From assembly GCF_947179165.1 (NCBI RefSeq), contig NC_077245.1, forward strand, positions 43,947,286 through 44,011,285: a stretch of DNA of 64,000 nucleotides. Direction: 5' to 3'. Positions 47,701 through 60,000 of the stretch are shown piece after piece (position 1 is the first letter of the stretch; each line of letters begins with the position of its first letter). Origin of the DNA: Solanum dulcamara. Lineage: Eukaryota > Streptophyta > Magnoliopsida > Solanales > Solanaceae. The position numbers were made by a program, and so were the translations under genes. The notes beneath the pieces were generated by a model. It ran no database searches and was not told the origin of the DNA. It worked only from the letters and a program-made list of their open reading frames with translations.

Positions 47701-49190
47701 ATGTTGACCGGTTGGCTAGACTAGGAGTAAAGTTGTATAGTACAAAATATGGTGGTATGGTTGTCCAAAATGGGTCCGAATCCTCTTTGGTGGTGGAGTT
47801 TAAGTCAAAACAAGATCTTAACCCGACACTTGTTGAGTTAAAGAAGTTGTTGATGGAAAAAAAGGTAAAAGTCTTTTCTCAAGGGGGAGATGGGGTGTTA
47901 TACTACCAAGGTCGGGTAGGTGTTCTGGATGTGGGTGGCCTAAGGAATTTGATCTTGATGGAGGCTCATAATTCTTCATACTCCATTCATCCCAGTTCAA
48001 GAAAAATGTATCGAGACTTAAAAAAGTTCTACTGGTGAGGTGGCACGAGAAAGAACATAGCAAGGTTTATGTCCAAATTATCAACAAGTGAAGGCCGAAC
48101 ATCAAAGGCCGGGTGGCCTAGAGCAAGATATCGAAATACCTACTTAGAAGTAGGAAGCGCTGAATATAGACTTTGTAGTGGGTTTTCCTTATACCAAAAA
48201 CGTTACGATTCGATATGGGTAATTGTGGATAGAATGATTAAGTCGGCTCACTTTCTATCGGTTAAGACTTTGTATCATGCCGAAGATTATGCTAAGTTGT
48301 AGATTTGAGAGTTGGTAAGGTTGCATGGTGTGCCGTTGTCCACTATTTCGGATCGTGGTACCCAATTCACCTCTCACTTTTGGAGATTATTTCAAAAGGG
48401 CCTCGGTACTAAGGTGAAGTTAAGCACCGCATTCTATCCTCAAATTGATGGACAAGCCAAAAGGATGATTCAGACACTAAAGGATATATTAAGGTCTTAT
48501 ATGTTGGAGTTCAAGGGAGATTGGGATTATCACCTACCACTTATCGAGTTCACCTATAATAATAGCTACCACTCAAGTATTGAGATGGCGTCATTCGAGG
48601 CTTTTTATGGGAGACGATGTAGATCTTCGATTGGCTGGTTCAAAGTTGGTGAGATGACCTTGTTAGGTCCCAATTTGGTGCATAATGCTTTAGAGAAAGT
48701 GAAAGTCATTAGATAGAGGTTGAAGATGGCCCAAAGTCGTCAGAAGTCCTATTCCAATGTTAGAAAAAAAGATCTTGAGTTTAAAGTGGACAATTGGGTG
48801 TGTTTGAAGGTTTCACCCATGAAGGGTGTGGTTAGGTTTGGCAAGAAAGGTAAATTGAGCCCTAGGTATGTGGGGTCTTATAGAATTTTAAAGTGGGTTG
48901 ATAAAGTAGCTTATGAGTTGGAATTACCTTCGGAAATGGCCATGGTCCATCCGATGTTCCATGTGTCTATGTTGAGGAAATGTATGGGAGATCCTAGCTC
49001 CATAGTTCCTTTGGAGATAGTGTATGTTGAAGAGAATTTGACCTATGAAGAGATTTCGATTGAGATTTTTGACCAGCAAGTCAAGTGATTGAGGAACAAA
49101 GAAGTTGTATCCGTTAAAGCTCTTTGGAGGAATCAACAAGTTGAATGTGCCACATGGGAAGCGGAAGCGGACATAATGAAATGTTACCCT
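44795..49190 (+). pseudogene. E5 gag-pol pseudogene (Ty3/gypsy)
   Basis: The start ATG (44795, MPHGRSPPRARVDDDD) is followed by a stop at 44843. The capsid domain is then open at 45011-45574 (KLDEDPISFINEVYRIM, VWYEQWV). A CKKCGRTHRGEC knuckle lies at about 45665-45700 and a damaged second knuckle near 45720-45765. The protease C-terminal half is at 45927-46127 (ELDMMDFDVILGMEWL), but its active-site loop is missing. RT is at 46234-47000 ([22 protein letters not shown] in place of the usual FIDD). A stop replaces Trp near 47079. RNase H is at about 47290-47560, integrase at about 47880-48716 and the C-terminal domain at 48720-49190 (VHPMFHVSMLRKCMGDPSS). The integrase third acid is Lys (48459-48461, DGQAKRMIQ). 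Several further stops are present. Non-functional now, though its domains are easy to place. Confidence 0.92.
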
Positions 49191-49448
49191 CATCTTTTTC
49201 ATTCTACTCAAGCCAAAGGTAATAAGTCCGCCATGCTCAAGTATTTAAGACTCTTATGTTTCAGTTTTCCAAGTCTTCAGATGTATGCATATTCATGAAG
49301 TTGAATTTTAAAGTTATGTTTTATGCAAAAGCTTAAAGGTTTCATGTTTGATGCATTTTGAAGGTCATTGATATATATGTTGTGTTGCTAGTCCTTGTGC
49401 CATGTCCTCTTCTATATCAATGGTTCTCATTCGAGGATGAATGTTCCC

Positions 49449-49461
49449 AAGAGGGAGATAT
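49449..49461 (+). other. E5 polypurine tract
   Basis: AAGAGGGAGATAT sits directly before the 3' LTR start TGTAAGACCCC and matches the tracts of E0 and E3 in form. Confidence 0.82.
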
Positions 49462-52274
49462 TGTAAGACCCCGAAAATGTGAAAGGTCCTAAACTAAGGA
49501 ACCAAGGATGAATTTTCAGAAAATTTAGAGAAACTGGCAACTGAAGCCGATCACGGAAGCCATCACGGATCATGGTAAGGACCACGAGCCATGCTGAGCC
49601 ACTGTGGCATAGATTCAGAGACTCAGACCGTAGGTACAAACCATGATGGAGGACCACAGATTGTGGTGAGCACCAAGGGCCGTGAAGCCTTCCGTGGTGA
49701 GCCTTTCCCCAGGACCCTCAAGAATTTTCTTAAGGCAGGGTCCATGAATGCCTACCAAGAGTCGTGGAACTCTCCACGGAACATGGTGAGTCCTTGTGGT
49801 GGACACTCTACAGGTACACTTGTAAACCTGCACCACGACCATATATCACGGCCCGTAGTGATCTTCACGAATTGTGAAGATGTCCCGAGGTGAAACTTCA
49901 GAGACTATCCTTGCAAGCCCTTTTTTGAGTTTTTCTAAGTCCCTTATCGTGAGACCCCACCATGTACCATGATGAGCACCACGGACTGTGAAGGGTACTC
50001 GTGAAGTCCTTTTTGACCAGATTCTTAAGGGCATTTTAGTCATTTCCTGCGTTTTAATCCAAAATGATGTCATTTTGGATGAATTCTTCCATCTAAAGAC
50101 CCTAAACCCTTCCAAACCCTTATAAAATTCTCTCTTCCCAAAACTCTCTCAAGAAACTCAAGGCAAGACTAGGGTTTTCAATTCAAGGCATTCAAGTCAC
50201 CATTCTTCCTAAAGTTTTATTTTGGGTTTTGTCTCCTACAAGGTATGTGAGCTTTTCATCCGTGGGTCCTTCCACCTATAGAGTCCAAATGAATTTCCAA
50301 TTTGATATTCCAACTTCCTTATGATGAATTCTTATGGGCTTTCATATCCTACTCCTCCTTCTTCTCCTTTAGGATAGGATCCTCCTTGGTCCTTTTTACA
50401 TAACACTCTCGACCGCCCAAGAGAACTGGCTATCTTTCTCTTTATACGCAATATCTTGAAAGGCAAGAAAAAGTATATGGAAAGATGTTGTATATGTCGC
50501 AGCCTTCTTAAACAAAATGAACGCAGGCCCAAGGGCTTTTATCCATCAGACATGAATGAAAGGAGATGACACCACTCTAATGATTGGAAAAATCATTAAT
50601 ATCATAAAACTTAATATCATAAAGGAAAGGTCTTTTTCTTAAAACCTTCAGTAATAGCAAAAGCAGCCTATCTAGAATGGCTTACTCCTTACTCAAGCAA
50701 AGTTGTATGCAACCGCATAGAGGAAGTTAAGCCAATCCCTCTATTTTCATCTTGAAAGATTCGGAAAAATAGAACATGCTCTACCCCTTCCTTCGATTAC
50801 TTTCATTTTTTGGCCCGATCAGGCTTCATCTTCTTATCGGAGAAAGCCATGAGAGTCCACGTTTGCGTGGGGCCGGGTAATGAGTTTAAATGCATGGACT
50901 ATGATATATTTAGAGTTTATATACCTATATTCATGTATTTTGACTCGTAATTTCATGAGTTTAATGGTTTAATAATGTGCCTCTATGAAGGCTTGAAGGA
51001 GGTTTTGAGTATGAATGGTGGGTTGTTTGAGATATTCTAAATTAATACATTTCATCACTTTCATGCATGCAATAATTCTTCAAAATGTATTTAGAGGTAT
51101 TATAAAGAGAACCCACCTAGTTTTCCTCATGATTTAAGTAAAGTTGAAGTGAAGTTTGACTCCAAATGAATGGTATGAAGTAAATTCTTATGTAAAGGAA
51201 GTCTTTATGAAATGAATGATTGATGAAAGGGCTTCTTAACCGAACTAAGGTTTCAATGTGAAAGGACAATTCTTGCACTGAATTAAATAAAAGATTTTAA
51301 TGAGCTATTCCACCAATGATATTTTGTTTTTATGTCAAAGTTATATATTATGCTATGATGATATTTAAATGTATTCTGTGGGATTAAACCTAGCACCAAA
51401 TGTAGCATATAGATGGGGACTCGACCGAAGGAGTTCTTAAGTAAAGTCTCATGTTATATTAACTATGTGACACCATAGGGGACCTTGTCGGCTATGTTTA
51501 GGCTAGTGGATCCATGATTAGCACTTTAAGTTAAAGTTGAAGAATGTTTAAAGTTGTTGGAGTACTACCCCAAAAAGGTAGTCTCCCCTGTCTCGATGCA
51601 AGAGTCATTGGCCTGTCCCGATGCAGGAGTCATCGAATTTCATGTAATAGCTCGCATGGTCTTAAATGTCGGTTAAGGTCACTTTCCTACAAATTGATGG
51701 TTTAAAGTTTTTATTATGATGTTTCTCATGTAGGCATTAACTTATGCATATTATTTATATATATGACATGATGTCCTTCATTTTAGCATGCTCTCATACT
51801 TAGTACATTTAATGTACTAACGCATACTTTTGCCTACATGATATCACCATATTGGAATTGGCGTTGCTCTACACTCTCCTCCCGGTGGCTAGATTGTTCG
51901 TTGAAGGCTACTACTAGTGGTGAGTTCCATGGTTCGAGAACAACACTCTTATTTCTTTCTTGCTTATTATGATGTTTAGACATTTGTGTTATCTTCGGTA
52001 TCTTTTGACTAAATCTTGAGGGTGAGCTAGGGATATGTCTTAACCCCCGCCAAGTCTAAGGATGTAGAGGTATTGTTGGACAAGTTGATGATGTCTGATG
52101 TTGTGAATGACTTTTATTCTATGTTATCTCCCTTAGTCCCATTACCCCATTTATTTCCCCTTTTGTTTATCATTACCGATGAAATGCTCAATGAACGCTA
52201 AGAGGCTTAGGTGAGGTTCCTCCAGGTACTTCATTCGCCGTGTCATGTCTAGGCCCTAGATTTGGGACATGACA
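49462..52274 (+). mobile_element. E5 3' LTR with foreign insert
   Basis: It starts TGTAAGACCCC and ends GGGACATGACA. It matches the 5' LTR except for a 534-bp insert at 50348-50881, which accounts for most of the length difference (2813 versus 2308 bp). The palindrome module is at 51800-51858; here the palindrome is nearly perfect while the neighbouring hairpin is damaged. Confidence 0.9.
50348..50881. other. Foreign insert in E5 3' LTR, possibly organellar DNA
   Basis: The 5' LTR reads continuously across this point (CTTTCATAT-ACT-GAGTTTAA), whereas here 534 bp separate CTTTCATAT from GAGTTTAA. The insert has no inverted ends, no poly-A tail and no target duplication. Its composition is less AT-rich than its surroundings, with words such as GTTTGCGTGGGGCCGGGTAA that look like plant mitochondrial spacer DNA. 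Origin not proven; capture during break repair is the likely mechanism. Confidence 0.5.
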
Positions 52275-52279
52275 GGAAC

Positions 52280-54291
52280 TGAACAAGCCGAACAAGAAGT
52301 AGAGTATCACTGACACATCTCAAAAGTGTCAATCATAGGAAGTTATGGATGAGGTATTTTAGGAGAGCAAAGCTACCGCCTAGCTAAAGCCCAACTACCA
52401 AACACTAGTCCGCTACACCATTCTATAAGGATCTAAGTCCGTCAGAGTGACTCCAGGGCATCTAAAGCAAGTTCCACAACCTATACTAAGTCCAACATAT
52501 TCCACAATACCAAGTATAAGAAATCGACGCCACTTGAAATATTAACATTTAACAAAAGAGATCACATGCTTTCAATTACCCAAAATACCTAATAAAAGCC
52601 TAAAACATGATTTCTAGCACCTAAGGTATATAGATAAGCTATCCAACCCAGAATTCCATCTATCTCAACATGCTCTCATATATTTCAACTCAATCTAAAG
52701 AAAGGAAAGTCGTAGCCTATATGTAGGTTGAACATGCGCGCTCCAAATCACTTTGCCGAAGTTTTTCCTTTCTGTACAGCCTCAGAACAATGCCAAGCTG
52801 TCAAAAACAGATTCACAACATCAATACGGTTGTTATGACATTAAAATTATCGAATTCGAAGATGGGTCAATTTTGGATTCAAAATCGGGAGTTGTGGGAC
52901 TCACCCTGAAAGTTTTGGAACTAACCCTAAAAACAGATCCTAATCAGCCCCCTGAACTCATATCCCAAATTGGGACACAATTCGGGGATCGAAAACTCCA
53001 CAAATGAGTTCATTCATCAAAACCCAATTCTAGGCCAAAATCAATAACAGGGGTAACAACTATTTTTCGCAAAAATCACCAAAACAAAGCCTCAACAACT
53101 GAAACCAACTACCCCACGACGTTCTTCACAAAAAAAAAACCCACAATTTAGCACCTATATTTTCCAAAATCGGACTTAAAACTCCTAAGAAACTAGTCCC
53201 CAAATGTTATCAAAAATTTACTCTGAAATTCAACAAAAATAGCAGCTAAAATAGCAATTTTTACCTTAATGAAATGCCCCAAATCAATTTCTGATAGTAG
53301 CATAATGTTCTCCTCGAAATTCCACGCGAGATAGGCTTTTGAATTGCTCAAATCGGACCTAAAGTGGCCAAGAAATCACTTCTCAAAATTTTTCAAAATT
53401 TCACTCCAAAAACAACAAAAGACAACAACTAAAATGCGAAATTTATCTCAAACAGTGTTCCCAAATCACCTTACAAGCTTACCAACGCGTTCCTCTCGAA
53501 AATCCCTTCAATTTCGACCTTTGAATAATTGAAATTGAGCTCAAAATGGTGGAGAAATCATTTGTCAAAGTTGGGACTTAAATATGAAAAATTTGTGGTT
53601 AACAGTAACCGCGATGAATAATGATAACACAGTCCAAAATTTAATTCTTTTTGATATTCCGTACTCATTCGGAGTCCCATGAACGCAAACCATATATGGA
53701 TTTTCATTCGAAACAATATTATGGACCCAATGGTCTAGTCTAAATTTCCAATGGAGACCGTTTCGATGAAAAGTGGGTCCCGCACCCAAGCACCAATTTA
53801 AACCAAAACCACAAAAGGGCTCCAAATGAGATCAGAAGCCTCGGGACACACACGAAAGGTCGTTCTAGACCAAACTCAATATTTTGGAGCTAACCGCTCT
53901 GACGGAATTTCAATCCGAGAGCGTTTACCAAGAATGTTGACCAAAGTCAACCTTAGGCCAAGTTTCAAAGGCTAAAGCGTCAAATGGCTCCAAACTCATA
54001 CCGATTGTCTCGATACACGTGTCAATCATGCAACTAGCCTAATTTGGCCATTCCAAAGCTGACAGAACCGTCAGAATTCTGTTATGAGGTCGTTTATATG
54101 AAGTTATGACCGAAGTCAACTTTTTAAGTTATAAAAGTTCCAAAACAGGAGAAACGAGCCTTAAACCCAAAGGAACGACTAGGCGACCGAGCTACCGGCG
54201 CCAGCAGGTCAATGACCTGGAGTCGCTATATGAATGCTCTAAACGACAAAATGGAAGCAGAAATATAAACATGACCAGAAGGGTCATTACA
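52280..54291 (-). mobile_element. E4 LTR, part 2 of 2
   Basis: The E4 LTR resumes after E5 and ends GGGTCATTACA. With part 1 it is about 3.3 kb. The flanks AAATG (40994-40998) and ACATA (54292-54296) do not match, so either one end is eroded or the copy is truncated. Open frames at 52753-53007 and 53565-53825 have no recognisable relatives and are taken as chance frames. Confidence 0.6.
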
Positions 54292-55016
54292 ACATAAGGA
54301 TTCCCAAGAACAATAATAGACAAAAAGCACTTATACACTCACACACCACTACAACAAACAAGATAACTATAAATCTAATAATTATTCTAATTATTAGGCA
54401 ATCACATAAGTCATTAAAGAAGGAAAAACATAGTATCATTGAGGCTAATCAGTGCACTTCTAAAGCAACAAAATCAAAACAGAGATAAAGTGATAACAAG
54501 GTCTTGCATTTAAAATTTATGAAAAAGTCAACGTAGGCAAGAAAGTAGAACAAGACGGTTTCAAAAATATACCAAAACGAGAGAATTAGGTTAGTGGATA
54601 ATCTATTTGAGACTTTAACCAACCACAAACCCTATGTTAAACCAAAGAGAAAGACATGACCTTACTAATTGGGACAAAAAAACTTTAAAAATCTCAAACA
54701 ATTTAGACATAATTACTTTGGAAACAAAAATTGAAATAAAGATCAACCAAAATTATAGTAAAGGAATTGTATTGTTTATCATTAACAAGGAAACTTAAGA
54801 TTGGCCCAGCTTCGCACAATAAATATTGAAGAAAATGGTATGTTTTGTATGTCTTCAGCACACAAAAGCACTATTGATAAACTTGCTTAAGCTCAAAATC
54901 AAAACAAAGTTCTACTCTTGAACAAATCTTACAAGTTCATGATCACAATTATGCTAAGTCAATGATCTTGACTGTGTTACTGTACCTAAAAAGGAAAACT
55001 TTACGTCCTTTATAAT
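54292..55016. other. AT-rich intergenic, nothing recognised
   Basis: No coding frame, repeat or RNA gene that I can support. Confidence 0.5.
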
Positions 55017-55388
55017 CAGAGGCAGATCTAGGATTTAGACTTTTTGAGTACCAAGTAGACTTATCGATTAGCGGGCAATGAAAATTTTAACGGGCAATGA
55101 AAATTTTAAAAAGTTTGATGGAGGAGTTAGGGTTTGAAGAGGAAGAAAAAGAGGAAAAAATTATTGTTTATGTTTAGTCAAATAAATTATTTTAAAAAAG
55201 AGTGCCAACAAGATTTGATCCAGCAACTTAAGACTTAAGCTTCTGCACTTTACCACTGGCACGACAGAGTATTTTTGTTCTATGGGTGGCACGTCTTTGA
55301 CTTATATATATATATATATATATATTCTATTCCGTCGAAGCTTGTGGGTGGCTTGACACCCCCTCCTATATACCTAGATCTGCCCTTG
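55017..55388. mobile_element. hAT-like non-autonomous element (372 bp)
   Basis: Inverted ends (left CAGAGGCAGATCTAGGATT, right complement CAAGGGCAGATCTAGGTA) and a perfect 8-bp target duplication TTTATAAT (55009-55016 and 55389-55396). The 8-bp duplication and CAG-type ends are those of hAT elements. The interior has no transposase and contains a TA microsatellite (about 55305-55324). Confidence 0.88.
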
Positions 55389-55396
55389 TTTATAAT

Positions 55397-55977
55397 TGTG
55401 TTCAACTATTCAAAATAAAAATTAATTTGACCATTTTAAGACTTGCGTAAACAGGCTATGATGATGTTGCATTAACAAAGAATTTGGGGGGGGGGGGGGG
55501 CGTTGTTCCTTGAACAAATTTGTATGTTTAAAATCAAAATTTGGCTCAGGTAATTAATATTCACCGCAGCAAGATAAGACTTAGAAAGGTCTTGAGAAAT
55601 GATGTTAGGCTATGGTATAATCCTAATTCATTCCAAATTCTTGTCACGATTCAAAAATTGGGTGTGAATAATGTGGTGGTACCCGTCTTATCCTATCAGA
55701 CAGGTTATTCTAAATAATCCTCGATAAGATAAATGCGAAAAAATAGAAAGTAAGAACTAATCACAACTTAAGCGTGTGGAAAATAGAATATAACTCAAAA
55801 TGCCCCAAAATTTGGACTCACGTGCATAAGCCTTTAAGTATTACAATAGATTCAAAAAAACACAAGTCCAAATGTCTCCATTTCAATAGTAAAACAAGGA
55901 TATAATGAAAAAGTCAGTGACGTCTGCCGAAAGGACAAATACAAGTCCAAATCATCATACATTCGAGAAATATGCTA
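55397..55977. other. Intergenic with poly-G run and LTR-like fragment
   Basis: A run of about 13 G lies at about 55488-55500. From about 55643 (TGTCACGATTCAAAAATTGG...GTGGTACCCGTC) the sequence resembles the start of a gypsy LTR in minus orientation, but no second end is found. Confidence 0.45.
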
Positions 55978-55985
55978 CTAACAGC

Positions 55986-56235
55986 CAGGGGCGGACCTAG
56001 AGGTAATCGAGGGGTTCACCCAAAGCCCCTCGGCAAAAAATTACATTGTGTATATAAGGTATTTTAAAGAATTTTTATGTCTATATGTTAATTTTGAACC
56101 TTTAGAATATAAGAATAGAGGTTGGGTTAGTGGTTAAAGAGTTCAAAACTAACCTTGAGGTTCCAAGTTTGAACCTTAAGCTCTTCCTCTCTTTTTTTCC
56201 GAACCCCCTTAGTGAAAGTTCTGGATCCGCCACCG
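55986..56235. mobile_element. hAT-like MITE (250 bp)
   Basis: Left end CAGGGGCGGACCTAG, right complement CGGTGGCGGATCCAG. Flanks CTAACAGC (55978-55985) and CTAATAAC (56236-56243) agree at six of eight bases. Size and ends fit the common short hAT MITEs of plants. Confidence 0.75.
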
Positions 56236-56239
56236 CTAA

Positions 56240-56960
56240 TAACCCTCAAATCACGTAGAAAAATTAGAGAGAAGAATCAAAGAAAGAACTCAAAATTTAT
56301 TAATAAAATATTCTTATTTACTCTAATTTTATTTGTGATGGATTTTTTTTCATACATTAAAATTTATTGCACACAAATTGGCATGTCCAAAGGACCAAAT
56401 ATGCATTTTATCTCTCCTCTCATAAATCATATATACAAATTTGAAGCTACAAAACCACAAATCAGATCTGCAAATCTAAAGCCCCAAAATAACAATGATG
56501 AAGGCTCCATTTTTTATGGGTACTTCAAGCTTATCCTAGAGTTTCATCAAGTCTACACTCTGACAAGCCTTGAAGTAAGAGACATTTTGTAGACATCGAA
56601 ATTTTATAAAACTCTACAAGACGAGTTCAATTTCAGTTAGGATTTTTGGAGGATACTCTATTCTAACCCCTAGCTTATGCCTATATAAAGGTAATATATT
56701 CCCTTTAAGAGCCATCTCATATATCACATACTCTTGCGATATTCATAAAGAGATCAAGACGTGATTAAATTATTTTTGACAATCAAATAATTCAAGAAGA
56801 TCCACTATTAGCCGTCCTCGAATCATGTAGAAAATTCAAAAAAAAAATCAAGGAAAAAACAAAATTGTATCCAAACTGTTTATTAATAAAATATTCTTAT
56901 TTCTTTGAATTTTATTTATGATTGATTATTTTTCCATACATTAAAATTTATTCCAAACAT
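56240..56960 (+). repeat. Dispersed direct repeat pair (~140 bp each)
   Basis: Segments at about 56240-56380 and 56815-56960 share TTTATTAATAAAATATTCTT, a TTTTATTT(G/A)TGAT block and CATACATTAAAATTTATT in the same order, about 570 bp apart. They are possibly remnants of LTRs of a small element or a segmental duplication. Confidence 0.6.
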
Positions 56961-57239
56961 GATGGTGGAATTAATGAACATCCACATTAATATGTATATA
57001 TATAATTTGTTTTTCGAAAGAAAAAACGAAGGTTTATCAATGTTGTTCTCACCTCGGGCACCACGGGAATTATTTTTCATCATTATTCATAAACATAAAT
57101 AAATATTCCATAAAATTAATTTTAAAAAATCACTTTGCACTCGGAAAGAGGGGAGAGGACCGAATTCGAAGATCTCTCACAAAGATTTGATCTTTTTCAG
57201 CTCTTTTCATCACTGTAAGATTGCCATTCATTTTTCCCT

Positions 57240-57730
57240 GTAAAGATCGTTATTTATGTCTTCCTTTGTTTTCATTTTTAGCTAAATTTGATGGGAAAAT
57301 TTTGGTGAATTTGTAGAGTTTTATGGGGAATTTGCTGTGTGGAAGTTTTAAATGAAGTTTTGGGTTCGAATTATCATAATTGGCGAATTTGTTTGGGATA
57401 CATATGCGACTAGGGTTATCGTTGAAAGGGTGGAAGAGTTGACTAGTATGATTCGGAGTTATGGAAGGTGAAAACAGAAAAGGGTTTTTGGTATTCGGAA
57501 ATTCTTTTCTTCTGTAAAGATTCTTGTCTTTTCTTCAACATTTGCTTTTTCCTTTTTCCATTTTAGCTGAATTTGAAGGAAAAGTTGTTGAGTTTTATGG
57601 TAGGAGTTCTAGAATGAAGGTTTGGTTTTGAATTATCGCAATTGGTGTGTGGTGTTTACACATGCAACTAGGTTTACTTTTGATAAGGTGGAAGAGTTGG
57701 CTAGCATGGTGGAGCTATGGAAGTTGAAAA
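57240..57730 (+). repeat. Imperfect tandem duplication (~275 bp) in the 5' region of the PHL7-like gene
   Basis: Two copies (from about 57240 and 57514) share CTGTAAAGAT, TTTTAGCT(A/G)AATTTGA, GAGTTTTATGG, GAATTATC(A/G)(T/C)AATTGG, ATGC(G/A)ACTAG and GGTGGAAGAGTTG blocks in the same order. Confidence 0.75.
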
Positions 57731-59539
57731 ATATCTTATCTTGGAGCTGAATTGACATCTTTTATGTTATTGCTATAGTGCCGAGCCAGTGAAATGAAAG
57801 GATCTTTTGTATTCGGAGATTTTTAGCATCTGTTGTTGAATTTCTTGAGGTAGTATTGGTTATAAGCTTTGAATTTAGAGAAATAGCCATAAAAAAGGAA
57901 AATCTTTAGCTGTTCTAGGAAATTCTTATTCGAAGTTTGCTAAATTATGCCCTTTCCATTTTTCATAAATGGTTGACGATGTTTCCTCAATGACGAGTTA
58001 AATATTGATAGATTGTTGAAAGCTAATCTTTGGGCTGTTGAAGACTTTGAGTGCTTGGTGGTAACATTGAATTTAATGAAAGCACTTTTATACTGCTAGT
58101 CTCTTCGACATCAATAATACTTACCTGTATAATTTGTTTTTTTGTTATTCAAAGTCATACATCAGAAATGGAAAACACAACTTTAGATCAAACAGTGTAT
58201 TTGAAGTAAATGAAGGGAATTTCTAATTACATGGTTTTGTACCTGTTGAGTATCGTCATTTGTCTGCAGAGATGCTGCTTCATAATTTTGTCGCCGACTA
58301 AAGTTACAACGAAGGTTGAATGACATGTTAGTAAGTCATATACTTGTTTTTTTCAATGATGCAGGACAAATTGAAAGTTTATCAAGATATCATACATAAA
58401 TGTTATTACTGTTCAAGTGGTAATAGTTTTGCACTTTCAATCTATTAGCTTTTGAAGCAAAGTATAGTGGTAACAATAACCTGTACAATAAGTTTAATAC
58501 TTCTAAATTTTCACCTTTTAGAGTTTCTTGTTCCTTCATGCATGAGATTATGTTTTTAATTTCCAGTTCGAGAGACAATTAAAATACAGATAATGCTTTA
58601 GATATATGTACTTAATGATATTTTCTTGTAGTGCTGAAGTGATATCATTTCGCTGAGCAAAGCAGAAGTTCTCCCTCTTGACATGTTTATTTTCTCATTG
58701 TTGATAACTATGATGTTCGGGCCAGCTTTTATGCACCTCGATTGATTCAAGGAATGCCTGCCTCCTCCCATCAACAACAGGTATGAGGTAACTCTGTCCA
58801 CCAAGGCAAGGACAGATGAGAAGAAATCACCTTGTGTTTTTGTCTTTGCTGAGATTTGCCCCTGAGACCTCAGGGTTCAGCCAACGTCACATTCATTTGT
58901 CCTCCCTTATTTCAGTTTTCTTTCTTCCATGTTGTGTATGTGCATGGAGAGCAGGACGATTTCCTTTACTTTATTATTAAGCTTAAACAAAGAATCCTTT
59001 GATTGAATGCCGATTCCGCAGTCTTCAATTTTAGCTATTTTCTTGCTTTCGGAAACCAAAATCCATCATTTTGCATAGAAATTGATTCTACCCTTTTTTT
59101 GTTATATGAAACTTTGTTAACCGTGCATACCATGTTTTGCATACTGAATATCCCAGTTTTCTGTCAACTCTGCATGGGTAATAAATTATTTTCCTCAATT
59201 TCACACTTCAGAATCAAGTAGTTTATTCACTTCGGTTTGAAATAACTAATGAAGTTTAGGAATATATACTTTCATGCATATCTGCGGAATACTCACTATC
59301 ACTTCTCTATAAGTTGCGTGAACACTGTTTTTTCCACTTGTTTCCAAAGATGTAATTAATGATCAATGTGGAAACTTGTGTTTTTCCTTTTCCTCTGGTT
59401 AGTCGTTCTTGTCATTATAGGGATGGCAAGATAACCATCAAGTTTATACATCCTAGTTTTCCTGATAGATTTAGAAGAGATCTAACTAGGATGTTTCTTT
59501 CTGTGATGATTTGAAATCCTAGCAGAGGCAAGAACACTA

Positions 59540-60000
59540 GGGGCCTGTTTGTAAAGCCATCTTGTATATTGGTTTTAGGTGTAATTGGGTGTTATACACT
59601 GTTTGGCCAAGCATGGAATTGGTGTAATTGAGGGAAGCAATTACACACTCCAGTTTTCTAGGGGGGCAAAGAATTGGTGGTAGTTACACTTATAACTTTT
59701 CATAATCTTTCTTTTGTCATTTTTAATATTTTTTATGAACACATACTTTGGTCACAGATTGAAACTTATTTACACGTTCATCGGAAATAAAAAGTGTATT
59801 TAATTTTTATAATTAGCTTTTACTTAAAATATAAGTATATCAACTATGTATTACACGTGTGCAACCAAATATGACGCTGCAATTACACCATAATTACGGT
59901 TACGTGTTATGGAAAAAAACAGGTCATGTAACTTTTATACTGCATAATTACTTGCAAGTGATATTACTACCCTAGTAATTACATTTATTTCCAACCAGGT
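59540..60000. mobile_element. TIR element/MITE in a leader intron
   Basis: Left end GGGGCCTGTTTGTAAA and right complement GACCTGGTTGGAAATAAA are loosely inverted. The body has many TGTAATT/AATTACA words. A 2-3-bp duplication (CTA/TA) is possible, so superfamily (PIF/Harbinger- or Mariner-type) is undecided. Confidence 0.55.

Larger units (their letters stand above)
42274..52274 (+). mobile_element. E5: complete-length Ty3/gypsy retrotransposon nested in E4
   Basis: A 10-kb plus-strand element with 5' LTR 42274-44581, internal region 44582-49461 and 3' LTR 49462-52274. Flanks AGAAC (42269-42273) and GGAAC (52275-52279) agree at four of five bases, taken as a mutated target duplication. All gypsy domains are recognisable, but protease, integrase and gag carry disabling changes. 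Confidence 0.92.

Noticed and set aside
52753..53825. Open frames in the right part of the E4 LTR
   Set aside because: They lie within an LTR and have no relatives I recognise.
40994..54296. Target duplication for the E4 LTR
   Set aside because: AAATG and ACATA do not match, so no intact duplication is claimed.
56212..56592. Open frame of 126 codons
   Set aside because: It starts inside a MITE end and runs through AT-rich repeat sequence without any known domain.
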